Numbered from the stretch's first letter, positions 8,540 to 17,677 are shown. The stretch is 64,000 nucleotides of DNA from CBDCUC01 sp965222485 (GCA_965222485.1 CBDCUC010000039.1:62001-126000); one strand, 5' to 3'. The notes: generated by a model from the letters alone, not told the origin. Made by a program: numbers and translations.

Positions 8540-8924
8540 GACACACGCGCTGCCAAAACACGTGGTGCGCCCAATGTCTGAATCTCGTGCTGTTATCATG
8601 GAGTGGCCATAAAAGAAGATGTGGAATAAGGGGCAGGTACCCGGAGCAACTGCAGTGACATTGGTCAGTTGTTCTCGGCACCCAACAGTTGTTCCGGTGT
8701 GCGGCTACAAAGAGGCGTGCCAGCGTATTCGATCGACGAATCCGTTTGATACCATAAATGCACCGACCGCATCGCAACCACGAAATGTTGCGCCTGTATC
8801 ACACTGCTGCCAATCATGTCGAGAATATCGACCATCAAACTGTCACGCCTCTTGCCCGCGCGCTTCTCGCCCAGCATTCTGCCTTTTTTTTAGAGAGTTT
8901 CATTTTGCGAGGGAGTAAGCGGTC
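8540..8924. other. Divergent intergenic region SBP / GT2, nothing recognised
   Basis: About 385 bp between divergent genes. A short antisense frame with no known similarity covers part of it. I see no operator-like repeat. Confidence 0.35.
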
Positions 8925-10499
8925 GTGTCGCGGCGTCGGCTGGATAATTTGAGCGCCCGCACACAGACGCTCCGCCTTACACAATCGCCCTTAGCGCCCA
9001 GTCACCAATTGGACGCCAGCACCATCGATCACGACGCTGACAGTAGGCGCAAGCTGGATGCTGCCGTCAACACACTAGCAGCAACGCATCCGGAGTGGTC
9101 GGCAAAAATACCGATTTGGGCTTGGCAGAGATGGTGCCTTGGCGGGATTGCCGCTGCATGCGCGGTTAGCGCATTGGCCGCGCCATCCGGCCTGCTGACG
9201 GTTCTGCTGGCTTTTCTCGCTCTGCCCTTTTTTTGCGTCGTCGCACTGCGGGTTTTGGCATTGCATTATGTTTTGACGGGAGCGTTTTCCCAGCCTCAGA
9301 TCCTGGACGAAAACGACGCGGCATCAGACGCTGATCTGCCCGATTACGCCGTTCTGGTGCCGCTGTACCAAGAGGCCGGCGTGATCGACAGTCTGTTGTG
9401 CGCGCTTCAACGCCTGGACTATCCGCAAGACAAGCTGGAAATCTCACTTATCGTTGAGGAGGATGATGACCTGACACGCGCAGCCATAGGCTGCCGCCAG
9501 CTTCCCGCTCACATGCGTGTTGTTGTCGTGCCTGATGGCCAACCACGCACCAAGCCGCGCGCACTCAACTATGCGCTTCAAACAGCGAAGGGCGAATTTG
9601 TCGTCGTCTACGACGCAGAAGACCGCCCCGAACCGCGCCAGCTCAGGCAGGCGTTGAAAATGTTGCGATCGGACAGCAGTCGTCGGCTGGGTTGCGTCCA
9701 GGCCAAGCTCAACGTTTACAACAGCCAGGACAGTTGGCTGTGCCGGCAATTTACGATCGAGTACACAGCTCTTTTCGATGCCATACTCCCCACCTTGCAG
9801 GCTCTCGATTTTCCCGTACCGCTCGGCGGCACATCAAATCATTTTTCCCGCGCAGTTCTGCAAAAGTCGGGCGGATGGGACCCATTCAACGTGACGGAGG
9901 ATGCTGATCTCGGCATCAGGCTGGCGCGGCTGGGGTGGCAGGTTCGCGTCCTGAATTCCACCACCTGGGAGGAAGCACCAGAGCATTTTTCCATTTGGCT
10001 TCGCCAACGCACCCGCTGGCTCAAGGGCTGGATGCAGACCTTTCTTGTGCACATGCGCGAACCGGCCCGGCTGGCCGGCCAGTTGGGTGCCAAGCGCTTT
10101 TTCGGGTTTCAGGTTCTGATGGGCGGGCTGATCCTGTCCGCGCTGGTCCATCCCTGGTTTTATCTGGCCGTCGCCATCGATGCCGCCGACGGCCACGTGT
10201 TCGATTTTCCACAATCGACCTACGCGCAATGGCTTTATATCCTGGGCCTGAGCAATCTATTTGCCGGCTATGTATCTGCCATTGGACTGGGAGCCGTGGC
10301 GGTCGCGGGCCGACGGCGCTACGGCCTGGCGCTGCATGGAGTGCTGATGCCGGTCTATTGGTTGGCAATCTCTTTTGCCGCCTATCGTGCGGTGTGGAAG
10401 TTTATCTCAGAGCCCCATTTTTGGGAGAAGACGCACCACAAACCCATGAGCGCTGAGGAAGCGGATCGATTGGACGAGAGCTTGCGAAACGGGTTGTGA
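8925..10499 (+). CDS. Membrane-bound GT2 glycosyltransferase, cellulose-synthase-like
   Basis: A 524-aa processive-type family 2 glycosyltransferase of the inner membrane. Two N-terminal helices (about residues 70-115) precede a cytosolic GT-A domain with the expected acidic motifs: Glu-Glu-Asp-Asp, then Tyr-Asp-Ala-Glu-Asp, then Thr-Glu-Asp-Ala-Asp, then Gln-Arg-Thr-Arg-Trp. Further transmembrane helices follow. It starts at GTG 8925 with GAGGGAG upstream. Related proteins make exopolysaccharide or transfer sugars to lipids; the sugar and acceptor cannot be read here. No BcsB-like or cellulase partner is nearby. Its last 42 bp are duplicated directly downstream. Confidence 0.85.
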   Translation: MSRRRLDNLSARTQTLRLTQSPLAPSHQLDASTIDHDADSRRKLDAAVNTLAATHPEWSAKIPIWAWQRWCLGGIAAACAVSALAAPSGLLTVLLAFLALPFFCVVALRVLALHYVLTGAFSQPQILDENDAASDADLPDYAVLVPLYQEAGVIDSLLCALQRLDYPQDKLEISLIVEEDDDLTRAAIGCRQLPAHMRVVVVPDGQPRTKPRALNYALQTAKGEFVVVYDAEDRPEPRQLRQALKMLRSDSSRRLGCVQAKLNVYNSQDSWLCRQFTIEYTALFDAILPTLQALDFPVPLGGTSNHFSRAVLQKSGGWDPFNVTEDADLGIRLARLGWQVRVLNSTTWEEAPEHFSIWLRQRTRWLKGWMQTFLVHMREPARLAGQLGAKRFFGFQVLMGGLILSALVHPWFYLAVAIDAADGHVFDFPQSTYAQWLYILGLSNLFAGYVSAIGLGAVAVAGRRRYGLALHGVLMPVYWLAISFAAYRAVWKFISEPHFWEKTHHKPMSAEEADRLDESLRNGL

Positions 10500-10538
10500 G
10501 GAAGCGGCGATTGGACGAGAGCTTGCGAAACGGGTTGT
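10455..10538. repeat. Tandem duplication across the GT2 stop codon
   Basis: A 43-bp unit (10455-10497), beginning GAGGAAGCGG and ending ACGGGTTGT, is immediately followed by a second copy (10498-10538) that differs only by loss of two bases (AT) in its first third. The first copy encodes the last residues of the glycosyltransferase; the TGA stop is created at the junction. Confidence 0.9.
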
Positions 10539-10610
10539 CAGCGCCGAGCACCCGAATTTGAAAGCAAGGATCGGGATGCACTGGCGCTGGCGCCACGCTA
10601 AGCTCCATTC

Positions 10611-11711
10611 ATGACCAAACTTGAACAATGCCGCCGTGAAACACCAATGCGTCCAGACCTGCGGACAGCCATGACCGACGATGAGCGTTGGCAGGCAGTG
10701 CGGGCGCGCGATGCAAGCGCCGATGGCTTGTTCGTCTTTGCTGTCTCCACGACGGGCGTCTACTGCCGGCCGGGCTGCCCCGCACGCACACCCAAACGTA
10801 AAAACGTCCGCTTCTTTCTGACCCGAGAAGGCGCAGAGATGGAAGGCTTTCGACCTTGCAAACGCTGCACGCCTGATGCGTTGTCTCCGGAAGCACACCG
10901 CGTGGAAACAATCGTAGCCGCCTGCCGCAGTATTGAAAATGCGGAAGCCCCTGTGCCGCTGGCACAACTGGCCGCCGACGCTGGCATGAGCCCGTATCAC
11001 TTTCACCGCATCTTCAAGTCGGTGATCGGCGTCACACCGAAAGCCTATGCAACATCCCATCGCGGTAAAGCCCTTCGCGACCGGCTAGCGACGAGTGAAA
11101 CCGTAACCGAGGCGGCTTATGCATCGGGTTTCAATTCAACCGGCAGATTTTATGCCGCAGCAGAGGGCACACTTGGCATGACGCCAACCGATTTCAAGGC
11201 CGGAGGCAAAAACGAAACGATCCGTTTTGCGATTGGCGCCTCTTCGCTTGGCGGCGTGCTGGTCGCGGCGACCGAGAAGGGCCTATGCGCGCTGCTTCTC
11301 GGAGACGAGCCGCAAGAACTGAAACGTGAGCTCGCCGAGCGCTTTCCCAGGGCCCGCCTGATCAGCGGCGATCGCGCATTTGAAAAACTCGCTGCAAAGG
11401 CGATTAAGCTGGTCGATGACCCTGCGCGGTCCTGTGACCTGCCGCTGGACATTCGCGGCACGGCCTTCCAGCAAAAGGTCTGGCAGGCGTTGCGTGACAT
11501 TCCGGCGGGCAAGACGGCAAGCTACACCGAAGTCGCTGAAAAAATCGGCAAGCCAAGCGCGGTCCGCGCTGTCGCAGGCGCCTGTGCCGCCAATCACCTC
11601 TCCGTCATCATCCCCTGCCACCGCGTCCTGCGCTCCGACGGCTCGCTCTCCGGATATTACTGGGGCGTCGAACGCAAAAAGGCACTGCTCGATAAGGAGA
11701 AGGGGGAGTAG
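10611..11711 (+). CDS. ada: Bifunctional Ada: alkyl-DNA repair methyltransferase and activator
   Basis: Full-length Ada (366 aa from the first ATG). It repairs O6-alkylguanine and methylphosphotriesters by transferring the methyl group to its own cysteines and, once methylated, activates the adaptive response. The N-terminal zinc domain has Cys52, Cys56, Cys83 and Cys86; an AraC-type helix-turn-helix region covers about 100-200; the methyltransferase domain carries Pro-Cys-His-Arg-Val with acceptor Cys336. Homology begins near Met21 (Met-Thr-Asp-Asp-Glu-Arg-Trp), so ATG codons at 10647 or 10671 are possible starts; none has a strong ribosome site. No alkA or alkB lies next to it. The gene follows the duplicated GT2 end. 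Confidence 0.93.
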   Translation: MTKLEQCRRETPMRPDLRTAMTDDERWQAVRARDASADGLFVFAVSTTGVYCRPGCPARTPKRKNVRFFLTREGAEMEGFRPCKRCTPDALSPEAHRVETIVAACRSIENAEAPVPLAQLAADAGMSPYHFHRIFKSVIGVTPKAYATSHRGKALRDRLATSETVTEAAYASGFNSTGRFYAAAEGTLGMTPTDFKAGGKNETIRFAIGASSLGGVLVAATEKGLCALLLGDEPQELKRELAERFPRARLISGDRAFEKLAAKAIKLVDDPARSCDLPLDIRGTAFQQKVWQALRDIPAGKTASYTEVAEKIGKPSAVRAVAGACAANHLSVIIPCHRVLRSDGSLSGYYWGVERKKALLDKEKGE

Positions 11712-11780
11712 GAGATGGGTAGCTAACGGAGACGCTTTCGTCGGTGACGCGAACTGCCCGCTTTTCGTTATTAGGAGGCG

Positions 11781-12863
11781 TCAGCTACAAGGTTTCGGCG
11801 TCGGGGCGCCAGACATTTCTATGGAAAACTCCGGTTGCAGCCATCCGCGCAATATTGTCTCCTGAATGGAGGCAAGCAGCAGGCGGAAACCAAAGTCCCA
11901 GTTGATCACAAATTTCCAGTATTCCTCAGACACGTCGTCTTGGAGAAATTCATTACTTAGAGGATGAATCAGGTCTAAGCCACCATGCACAAACTCGCTT
12001 CTCATCTCATATAGATCTTTGAATTTCTTGTTTAGCGCCCCGTCTTGTTGCTGATTGCGTACTAGCAGTGCCCTAATACGATCTCGCAGCATCCGCCGTC
12101 CTTGACCCTCGGTAGTTCCCGTCATTTCTTCGAGCGCGTGAAAAATCCATACCAACTGAGTAGGACCGTCGCTGTCTTTTGCCATATACAGAATGCAAAA
12201 AAGCGCTCGTTCTACCCGATCTGTGGCTACTTGAGATAGACCAGAACGATGTGTGAAATACCAGTGCACGACATCATCAACACGGAGATATCGAACCGGT
12301 GGCCAAGGACTTTCTTGAGCTTGGACTGCCGCCGCTTCAAAGATTTGGTCGGAAAGGGACACATCATCATCTCGGATTTTGTTGCGCTCATTGCCCCCTA
12401 CTTTGGAAAGTGTCGCGCCTCGAAAATTGCACGAACCAGGTGCTGCCAAGCTGCTAATAAGAAAAATGTCGCAAATATAACATTTCGCTACGGCCTCTGT
12501 CAGAAAGCCGAGACTGGTCTGGTTTGATGGTTTTGGGCCTGAAACTGTGACACGAATAGGTACGGAGCGTCGAGCGCTTTGGAATTTTCTTCCATGAGCA
12601 ATGACGTCATATTCGCCGCGAGCTCGCGCCTTATCGATCTCCTGCATGACGCTGGCATAGTGCCGGTGACTGTGAAGCATAGGCTGCCAACTTGCCTCCA
12701 CAGTGTATTTGTAGTCCCCTAGGTCGTAATCTCGACGACCCAAAATTTCTCCAATACGAGCCCAACAATCGATGTAATGCCGGCGCCTTAGTTCCCAGGC
12801 TTGGTCGGAAATCTCATCGCCGGCGGGACGAAAGCGAAGCTTATACTCGTAGGTCAATTCCAT
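11781..12863 (-). CDS. HEPN-like (Apea-type) protein of unknown function
   Basis: A 360-aa protein with no recognised N-terminal domain. The C-terminal third resembles Apea-like HEPN domains: a helical segment containing Met-Arg-Ser-Glu-Phe-Val-His-Gly-Gly with the R-x4-H motif (R288, H293), which in HEPN RNases is the catalytic pair. Such proteins are common in mobile or defence contexts, but no antitoxin or nuclease partner is adjacent. The DNA reads visibly more AT-rich than its neighbours, and the gene sits directly at the 3' end of tRNA-Gly, both signs of horizontal acquisition. Function as an RNase is inference. It converges on ada. Confidence 0.65.
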   Translation of the reverse strand: MELTYEYKLRFRPAGDEISDQAWELRRRHYIDCWARIGEILGRRDYDLGDYKYTVEASWQPMLHSHRHYASVMQEIDKARARGEYDVIAHGRKFQSARRSVPIRVTVSGPKPSNQTSLGFLTEAVAKCYICDIFLISSLAAPGSCNFRGATLSKVGGNERNKIRDDDVSLSDQIFEAAAVQAQESPWPPVRYLRVDDVVHWYFTHRSGLSQVATDRVERALFCILYMAKDSDGPTQLVWIFHALEEMTGTTEGQGRRMLRDRIRALLVRNQQQDGALNKKFKDLYEMRSEFVHGGLDLIHPLSNEFLQDDVSEEYWKFVINWDFGFRLLLASIQETILRGWLQPEFSIEMSGAPTPKPCS

Positions 12864-12891
12864 GCTAACAACGCTGCGGGAAAGAAGAAGT

Positions 12892-12965
12892 TGGAGCGGG
12901 CGAGGAGAATCGAACTCCCGTATGCAGCTTGGGAAGCTGCCGTTCTACCATTGAACTACGCCCGC
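12892..12965 (-). tRNA. tRNA-Gly (anticodon CCC)
   Basis: The minus strand folds as a cloverleaf. The 7-bp acceptor stem pairs GCGGGCG with CGCCCGC, the anticodon stem is GCAGC/GCTGC with loop TTCCCAA (anticodon CCC, reads GGG), the T-loop is GTTCGATTC, and CCA is encoded at the 3' end. A TATACT element lies at 12993-12998 upstream on the same strand, without a clear -35. Confidence 0.95.
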
Positions 12966-13275
12966 TCTGGGCTGCCGAAGACAGTGGCCGAAAGTATAAC
13001 CGTCTTCAAGTCGCCAGACGACTAGCGCATTTAGACGTCTACTGCATGAACGCACCCGTGTATCAGCCATGCACCATCTAACACGGGGTTCAGCGTGCGC
13101 AAAAGCACGCAGATGGCCCACGATGTGCGCATTGCCAGAAAAGTTACACCCCAAGGAAATAAATCCATTGTGAGTTGAACGCGATCTGTTGCCTCGGCAT
13201 AGCCTTTTGAATAGACGAACGGATCTGGCCTGCATTCGCCACAATGGCAGCACGGGCCAGTCAAATTGCGATGCA
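12966..13275. other. Intergenic between tRNA-Gly and radical SAM gene, no further gene seen
   Basis: About 310 bp between divergent features. Apart from a possible -10 element for the tRNA (TATACT on the minus strand) I see nothing. Confidence 0.35.
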
Positions 13276-14352
13276 ATGATATTGCGGCTGTTCGCTGCGC
13301 GGCTTACCGTCACCGTTATCGAGCCGGCAGCCGTGGCGCGGCCGACACAAAAGGAATGGGGAATTCAGACTTTGGACACCGAGGTAAGACCAGCCCACCA
13401 GTTCAAGAGTGCGCCAAAGTTTTCCGACCCCGATTTGACGGCGGCGGGCGAGGAACGCGCGCGCGTCGGGCTTGATCATCTGGAAACGCTTTGGATCAAC
13501 ACCGGCACGTTGTGCAACATCGAGTGCCGCAACTGTTATATCGAATCGAGCCCGACCAATGATCGGCTGGTCTATCTGACTGCGGCGGAGGCGGTAGACT
13601 TTCTTGACGAAGCCGAGGCGCTGGGCACGCGCGAGATCGGTATTACTGGCGGTGAGCCGTTCCTCAACCCCGACATTCTGGAGATGCTTGAAGACGCACT
13701 ATCGCGCGGCTTCGAAGTCCTTTTGTTGACCAATGCCATGCAGCCGCTGCAGCGCCCGCGTGTGATGAAGGGGCTTTTGAAGATAAAGGATGAACTGGGC
13801 GAACGCCTGACGCTGCGCGTGAGCCTCGATCATTATTCCAAGGCGTTACACGAAGTCGAGCGCGGGCCTGACACCTGGGACAAGGCGCTTCAGGGCATGG
13901 ACTGGTTGTCTCAAAATGGATTCAATCTGGCGATCGCCGGGCGCACCTGCTGGGAGGAAAGTGACGACGATTCACGGGCTGGTTACGCAAAGCTCATTGC
14001 CGAGCATGGATGGCCCATCGATCACACCGACCAACACCAGTTGATGCTTCTGCCTGAAATGGGCGATGAGCGCGATGTGCCGGAAATAACGACGGCGTGC
14101 TGGGGCATCCTGAAGATTTCGCCTAGCGAAATGATGTGCGCAAAATCACGTATGGTCGTCAAACGCAAAGGTGAGGACAAGCCAACAGTCCTGCCATGCA
14201 CGCTTCTGCCTTATGACGAAAAGTTCAACATGGGCACGACGCTGGCGGAATCAGCGCGCGCCGATGGCGGCATGTTCTCTGATGGTGCCGTCAAGCTGTG
14301 CCATCAGAATTGCGCCAAATTCTGTGTCCTGGGCGGTGGCAGCTGCTCGTAG
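13276..14352 (+). CDS. Radical SAM protein with C-terminal cysteine cluster
   Basis: The CxxxCxxC cluster (Cys-Asn-Ile-Glu-Cys-Arg-Asn-Cys) that binds the 4Fe-4S/SAM centre is followed by the Gly-Gly-Glu-Pro SAM motif. The C-terminus has several further cysteines (Thr-Ala-Cys-Trp, Met-Cys-Ala, Leu-Pro-Cys, Leu-Cys-x-x-Asn-Cys, Phe-Cys, Ser-Cys-Ser), which suggests an auxiliary Fe-S cluster as in SPASM-type enzymes. The product and substrate are unknown; no precursor peptide or maturation partner is adjacent. The start is uncertain: the ATG at 13276 is used, but the conserved part begins near Thr-Leu-Asp-Thr-Glu-Val-Arg-Pro, and the TTG at 13372 downstream of AAAGGA is an alternative. A shared terminator separates it from mscL. 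Confidence 0.85.
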   Translation: MILRLFAARLTVTVIEPAAVARPTQKEWGIQTLDTEVRPAHQFKSAPKFSDPDLTAAGEERARVGLDHLETLWINTGTLCNIECRNCYIESSPTNDRLVYLTAAEAVDFLDEAEALGTREIGITGGEPFLNPDILEMLEDALSRGFEVLLLTNAMQPLQRPRVMKGLLKIKDELGERLTLRVSLDHYSKALHEVERGPDTWDKALQGMDWLSQNGFNLAIAGRTCWEESDDDSRAGYAKLIAEHGWPIDHTDQHQLMLLPEMGDERDVPEITTACWGILKISPSEMMCAKSRMVVKRKGEDKPTVLPCTLLPYDEKFNMGTTLAESARADGGMFSDGAVKLCHQNCAKFCVLGGGSCS

Positions 14353-14394
14353 TCTTTCGTACGTTCAAATTCGGCAAGACCCGCTCCACAAAAA

Positions 14395-14433
14395 AATCCG
14401 CCCGGCGATGGCGCAGGGCGGATTACTGTTTTT
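14395..14433. terminator. Bidirectional rho-independent terminator
   Basis: AATCCGCCC (14395-14403) and GGGCGGATT (14416-14424) form a perfect 9-bp stem with a 12-nt loop. It is followed by a T-run at 14429-14433 on the plus strand and preceded by an A-run, which becomes a U-run for minus-strand transcripts. It lies between the convergent radical SAM and mscL genes and serves both. Confidence 0.85.
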
Positions 14434-14474
14434 AGTCTCGATAAGCCGGCAAACCGCCTAGCGGTTACACCGAC

Positions 14475-14882
14475 CTATTTCTTGCGCAACTCGTCGCGGA
14501 TCTCGGTAAGCAGAACTTCGGTCGCGGGAGGAGATGCAGCTTCTTCTTCCGCCTTTTCTTCTTCAAACTGCTTCTTCATGGCATTGATCGCCTTGACGAG
14601 CATAAAAACGGCGAATGCGACGATCAAAAAGCTGATGACGTTGTTGATGAAATTACCGATGTTCATCGTCACCGGGTCTTTGTCACCAACTGCCTCGGCG
14701 AGTTTGATCTTGATATCGGAAAAATCGACCCCACCGAGCGCAAGACCGATCGGTGGCATGATGACGTCTTTGACAAGCGAAGAGACGATCGTGCCGAAGG
14801 CGCCACCGATGATGATGCCCACGGCCATGTCGACCATGTTGCCCTTGACCGCGAACTCGCGGAATTCGTCGAGAATACTCAA
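14475..14882 (-). CDS. mscL: Large-conductance mechanosensitive channel MscL
   Basis: At 135 aa it is close to E. coli MscL (136 aa). The protein forms an inner-membrane pore that opens under high membrane tension to release solutes on osmotic downshift. The N-terminal amphipathic helix (Leu-Asp-Glu-Phe-Arg-Glu-Phe-Ala), TM1 with Gly-Ile-Ile-Ile-Gly-Gly-Ala-Phe-Gly, the periplasmic loop, TM2 and the charged C-terminal bundle helix are all visible. The start codon is TTG at 14882, with GGGAGGA eight bases upstream, so the start is secure despite the rare codon. Confidence 0.95.
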   Translation of the reverse strand: MSILDEFREFAVKGNMVDMAVGIIIGGAFGTIVSSLVKDVIMPPIGLALGGVDFSDIKIKLAEAVGDKDPVTMNIGNFINNVISFLIVAFAVFMLVKAINAMKKQFEEEKAEEEAASPPATEVLLTEIRDELRKK

Positions 14883-15432
14883 GGCTTGATCCTCCCTGGT
14901 AGTTTGACCAGATATTTGTGTTGAGAGTCACGGGGGGTGCATTCCCCCCAAATACGCGGCTGCATGGTGCCGATCCGTTGGCGGATCAACCGGTTGCCGA
15001 ACCTATGGGAAGCATTTCGCGTATGCAATCGGTCAGATGTCTGTGGTCCACGCTTTTCGCATGCTGTAGGTGTCTTTCCCTTTTGGGGAATATTGACCAA
15101 ACGGACCAACTCTGCCCCGTCCCGCAAATCGCCGTATCAACCAGGCTTTCACGCCCCCGCAGGCTTCGGCACGAGATCGCCCGCGCTGCCAAATCGTTTG
15201 ACATCAGCCGACGGTGCAAAAGCAATGGGCCTCGCGGCCTGATACTTGCCGTTTTCTTACCCCAACACACCGTTTAAGCGTTTTTGAGTGGATCTCGCCG
15301 CGCAGCCGTCAAATCCTTCAGCTTGGATGACGTTGGCACTCCGCTCATGTAGAAGTTGTGGCGCAAGCGTCGCTTGGAGCGGGCGCGGCTATGCAACACT
15401 ACCGCTGGCAGCCGCAACTTGGAGCAGCAGGC
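14883..15432. other. 550-bp divergent intergenic region, nothing recognised
   Basis: Frames on both strands lack recognisable protein features. It must hold the promoter of mscL and that of the DUF4212/symporter pair; I cannot identify them securely. Confidence 0.35.
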
Positions 15433-15693
15433 ATGATTGAACGCAAAGAACGAAAACCCTACTGGCTGCACACCAAGTGGCAGATGTTGGCAAGCCTCTT
15501 GCCGTTTCTTATCGCCATTATTGTTCTGCCGCTTTACGCTGACGCTCTCAACAGCAAGAAATTCATCGGCTTTCCGCTTGGCTTCTTTCTCGCGGCACAT
15601 GGTGTCTTCGCCATTGCAATGATCACGGTTGCAAGTTTCGTCAATCGCCAGGACGCGGTCGATCACTGGCACGGCGCACACGAAGACACGTAA
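15433..15693 (+). CDS. DUF4212-type small subunit of a sodium/substrate symporter
   Basis: An 86-aa membrane protein with two hydrophobic helices (about residues 17-38 and 45-66) and the family pattern Gly-Phe-Pro-Leu-Gly-Phe-Phe at the start of the second helix. DUF4212 proteins are encoded just upstream of VC_2705-type sodium:solute symporters and are thought to be an accessory subunit. I chose the ATG at 15433, with GGAG upstream; the frame is open to 15358 but the extension looks non-coding. The symporter gene begins 125 bp downstream, so the two probably form one transcription unit. Confidence 0.8.
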   Translation: MIERKERKPYWLHTKWQMLASLLPFLIAIIVLPLYADALNSKKFIGFPLGFFLAAHGVFAIAMITVASFVNRQDAVDHWHGAHEDT

Positions 15694-15818
15694 GGACGGT
15701 TAGCCGCGACCCTGAAGGTGGCGCATGGAATTTTGCGGGCAAGCCGAGCGGTACGACCACGGTGCCTACCTGCCCAAGGCAAAGCGTTAACTTGAAACGA
15801 TCAACAGTACGGTCATAA

Positions 15819-17651
15819 ATGTCCTTTACGCCCCGCACGCGTCTGATCAATCCGCGTCTTGGAATGTACTTCGGCATCTTTGCCAGCGCATTTGCGGCCC
15901 TCGCCATTCTGAACCTGATTTTCGAACAGCTCGGCGTTTCCGATCAGCTGCTCCGATTTGTCATGGCGCTTGGTCCCGTCGCATTCTACATCGCCATCGG
16001 TGTTGCCAGCATCACCAACGAGCCGATTGAATACTATGCGGCCGGCCGGCGCGTTCCTGCCGTTTATGGTGGCGTTGGCCTGGCGATCGCTGCTCTTGGC
16101 GGCACGGGCCTTGTCACACTGACCGGCAGCCTGTTCCTCGTCGGCTTTGACACACTCTGTATATTAAGCGGTGTGGTCGCTGGGTTTGTCGTGATGGCCG
16201 TGCTGCTCGCACCATTCTTGCGCAAGTTCGGAACCTTTACCTCGCCAAGTTATCTGGGGCGCAGGTTTGACAGCCGCGTGCTGCGGGTGGTTGCGGCTGC
16301 ACTGTTATCAGTCCCCACGCTCCTGATGCTGGCTGCGGAACTGCGCATCGGCGCTACAATGGCGTCCTGGCTAACTGGGATCGCCTTGACACCCATGATG
16401 GTTCTATTCGTGGTCACCGTCATTGCGTGCTTATTTTGCGGCGGCATGCGCTCTTTGACGTGGAGCTCTGTCGCTGCGTCGATCGCAGCCCTGCTGGCGT
16501 TGCTAATCCCAATTGCGGTCGCCGCAGTTTTGCTCGGTTATTTGCCGGCCCCGCAATTGAGCAGCGGGCCGGTCGTTCGTGCCGTCAGCCGCGGCGAAGC
16601 CGTACAGGCGTTACCGGTACTTACGGCCTCGCTGTTTGCTTTCGATCTGCCGGGCGAAGGGCTGGCACCCATCGCAAAGCGTTTCATCGATCCATTCGGC
16701 TCGGTTGGCGCCGGCAGTTACATTGTCGTCATGCTGACGGTGATGGCGGGTATCGCATCGGCACCATGGCTGCTGCCTCGCGTGGCGACGGCGCCGGGTG
16801 TCTATGAAGCGCGCAAATCTTTGGGCTGGGCGACGGTGATTTTCGGTGTCGTCGCACTCACGCTGGCAACCATTGCGGCCTACATGCGGTTTTATGTTTT
16901 AGACGTTGCAGGCACTGCAAGCAGTACACCACCTGGCTGGCTCGCCGAACTGATTGCGAACGGTCAGGCCCAGATCGCTGTACAGTCAGATAAGCTGCCG
17001 CTCAATGGAATGCAGTTCGATCGGGATAGTATGCTGCTTGCGCTGCCGATCGCCGCCGGTATGCCAAAGGCGGTCTTATATTTTGTCTGCGCCGGCATAA
17101 TTGCAGCGGCACTGACCACGGCCGGTGCCACCGCGCTGTCATTGTCCAACCTACTATCCGAGGACATTCTGAACGGTCTGAGCTGGGAACCTCAGGCAGC
17201 GTCCGTGCGACTCAACTCCGGTCGCATTCTCCTGGCCGTGGTAACAGGCTTTGGCGCCATACTGTCACTTGCCGCCCCGACCGATCCGCTGCGCCTCGTC
17301 CTATGGGCATTGGTGTTGACGGCCAGCACCGGCTTTCCCGTCCTTGTTGCTTCAGTGTGGTGGAAGCAGACCAACGTTTTTGCTGCGTTTGCCAGTATGG
17401 CTACGGGGTTTTCTGTCGCCGTACTGGTGATCGTGGCGTCCGAGGCCGGTTGGATAGGGCTGGCCAGCCCGCTTGCCGCCCTGCTCTCTGTTCCCGCAAG
17501 CGTTGCGGCACTTATCGGCGTCGCCCTGACAACAGTACCGCCAACGCGTCACGAGCTGGAACTTGTCCGAGATATTCGCGTTCCTGGCGGGGAGATCCTT
17601 TATGATCGGGAAATGCGCCTACTGCGACTAAAGGAGCGCAAGCGTTCTTGA
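15819..17651 (+). CDS. Sodium:solute symporter, ActP-like (VC_2705 subfamily)
   Basis: A 610-aa polytopic inner-membrane protein with about 13 hydrophobic helices. Typical SSS features are Glu-Tyr-Tyr-Ala-Ala-Gly-Arg-Arg-Val-Pro after the first helices, the Gly-Gly-Thr-Gly helix, and the C-terminal Pro-Pro-Thr-Arg-His...Ile-Arg-Val-Pro tail shared with the truncated symporter at the left end. It most likely imports a short organic acid (acetate, pyruvate or similar) with Na+; the substrate is not determined. Unlike the first symporter it has no EF-hand-like loop. It follows a DUF4212 gene, the usual partner. It reads convergently into yjbQ. Confidence 0.88.
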   Translation: MSFTPRTRLINPRLGMYFGIFASAFAALAILNLIFEQLGVSDQLLRFVMALGPVAFYIAIGVASITNEPIEYYAAGRRVPAVYGGVGLAIAALGGTGLVTLTGSLFLVGFDTLCILSGVVAGFVVMAVLLAPFLRKFGTFTSPSYLGRRFDSRVLRVVAAALLSVPTLLMLAAELRIGATMASWLTGIALTPMMVLFVVTVIACLFCGGMRSLTWSSVAASIAALLALLIPIAVAAVLLGYLPAPQLSSGPVVRAVSRGEAVQALPVLTASLFAFDLPGEGLAPIAKRFIDPFGSVGAGSYIVVMLTVMAGIASAPWLLPRVATAPGVYEARKSLGWATVIFGVVALTLATIAAYMRFYVLDVAGTASSTPPGWLAELIANGQAQIAVQSDKLPLNGMQFDRDSMLLALPIAAGMPKAVLYFVCAGIIAAALTTAGATALSLSNLLSEDILNGLSWEPQAASVRLNSGRILLAVVTGFGAILSLAAPTDPLRLVLWALVLTASTGFPVLVASVWWKQTNVFAAFASMATGFSVAVLVIVASEAGWIGLASPLAALLSVPASVAALIGVALTTVPPTRHELELVRDIRVPGGEILYDREMRLLRLKERKRS

Positions 17652-17677
17652 ACAAAGCGCACGGACAGCTTTCACAC

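Noticed and set aside
14918..15277. 119-codon plus-strand frame upstream of the DUF4212 gene
   Set aside because: No hydrophobic or domain pattern, and overlapped by equally long frames on the other strand.
15374..15385. 12-bp match to the tRNA-Gly 3' end (TTGGAGCGGGCG)
   Set aside because: It lies 2.5 kb away on the 5' side of the tRNA, the wrong side for an element integrated at its 3' end, and is short and GC-rich, so probably chance.
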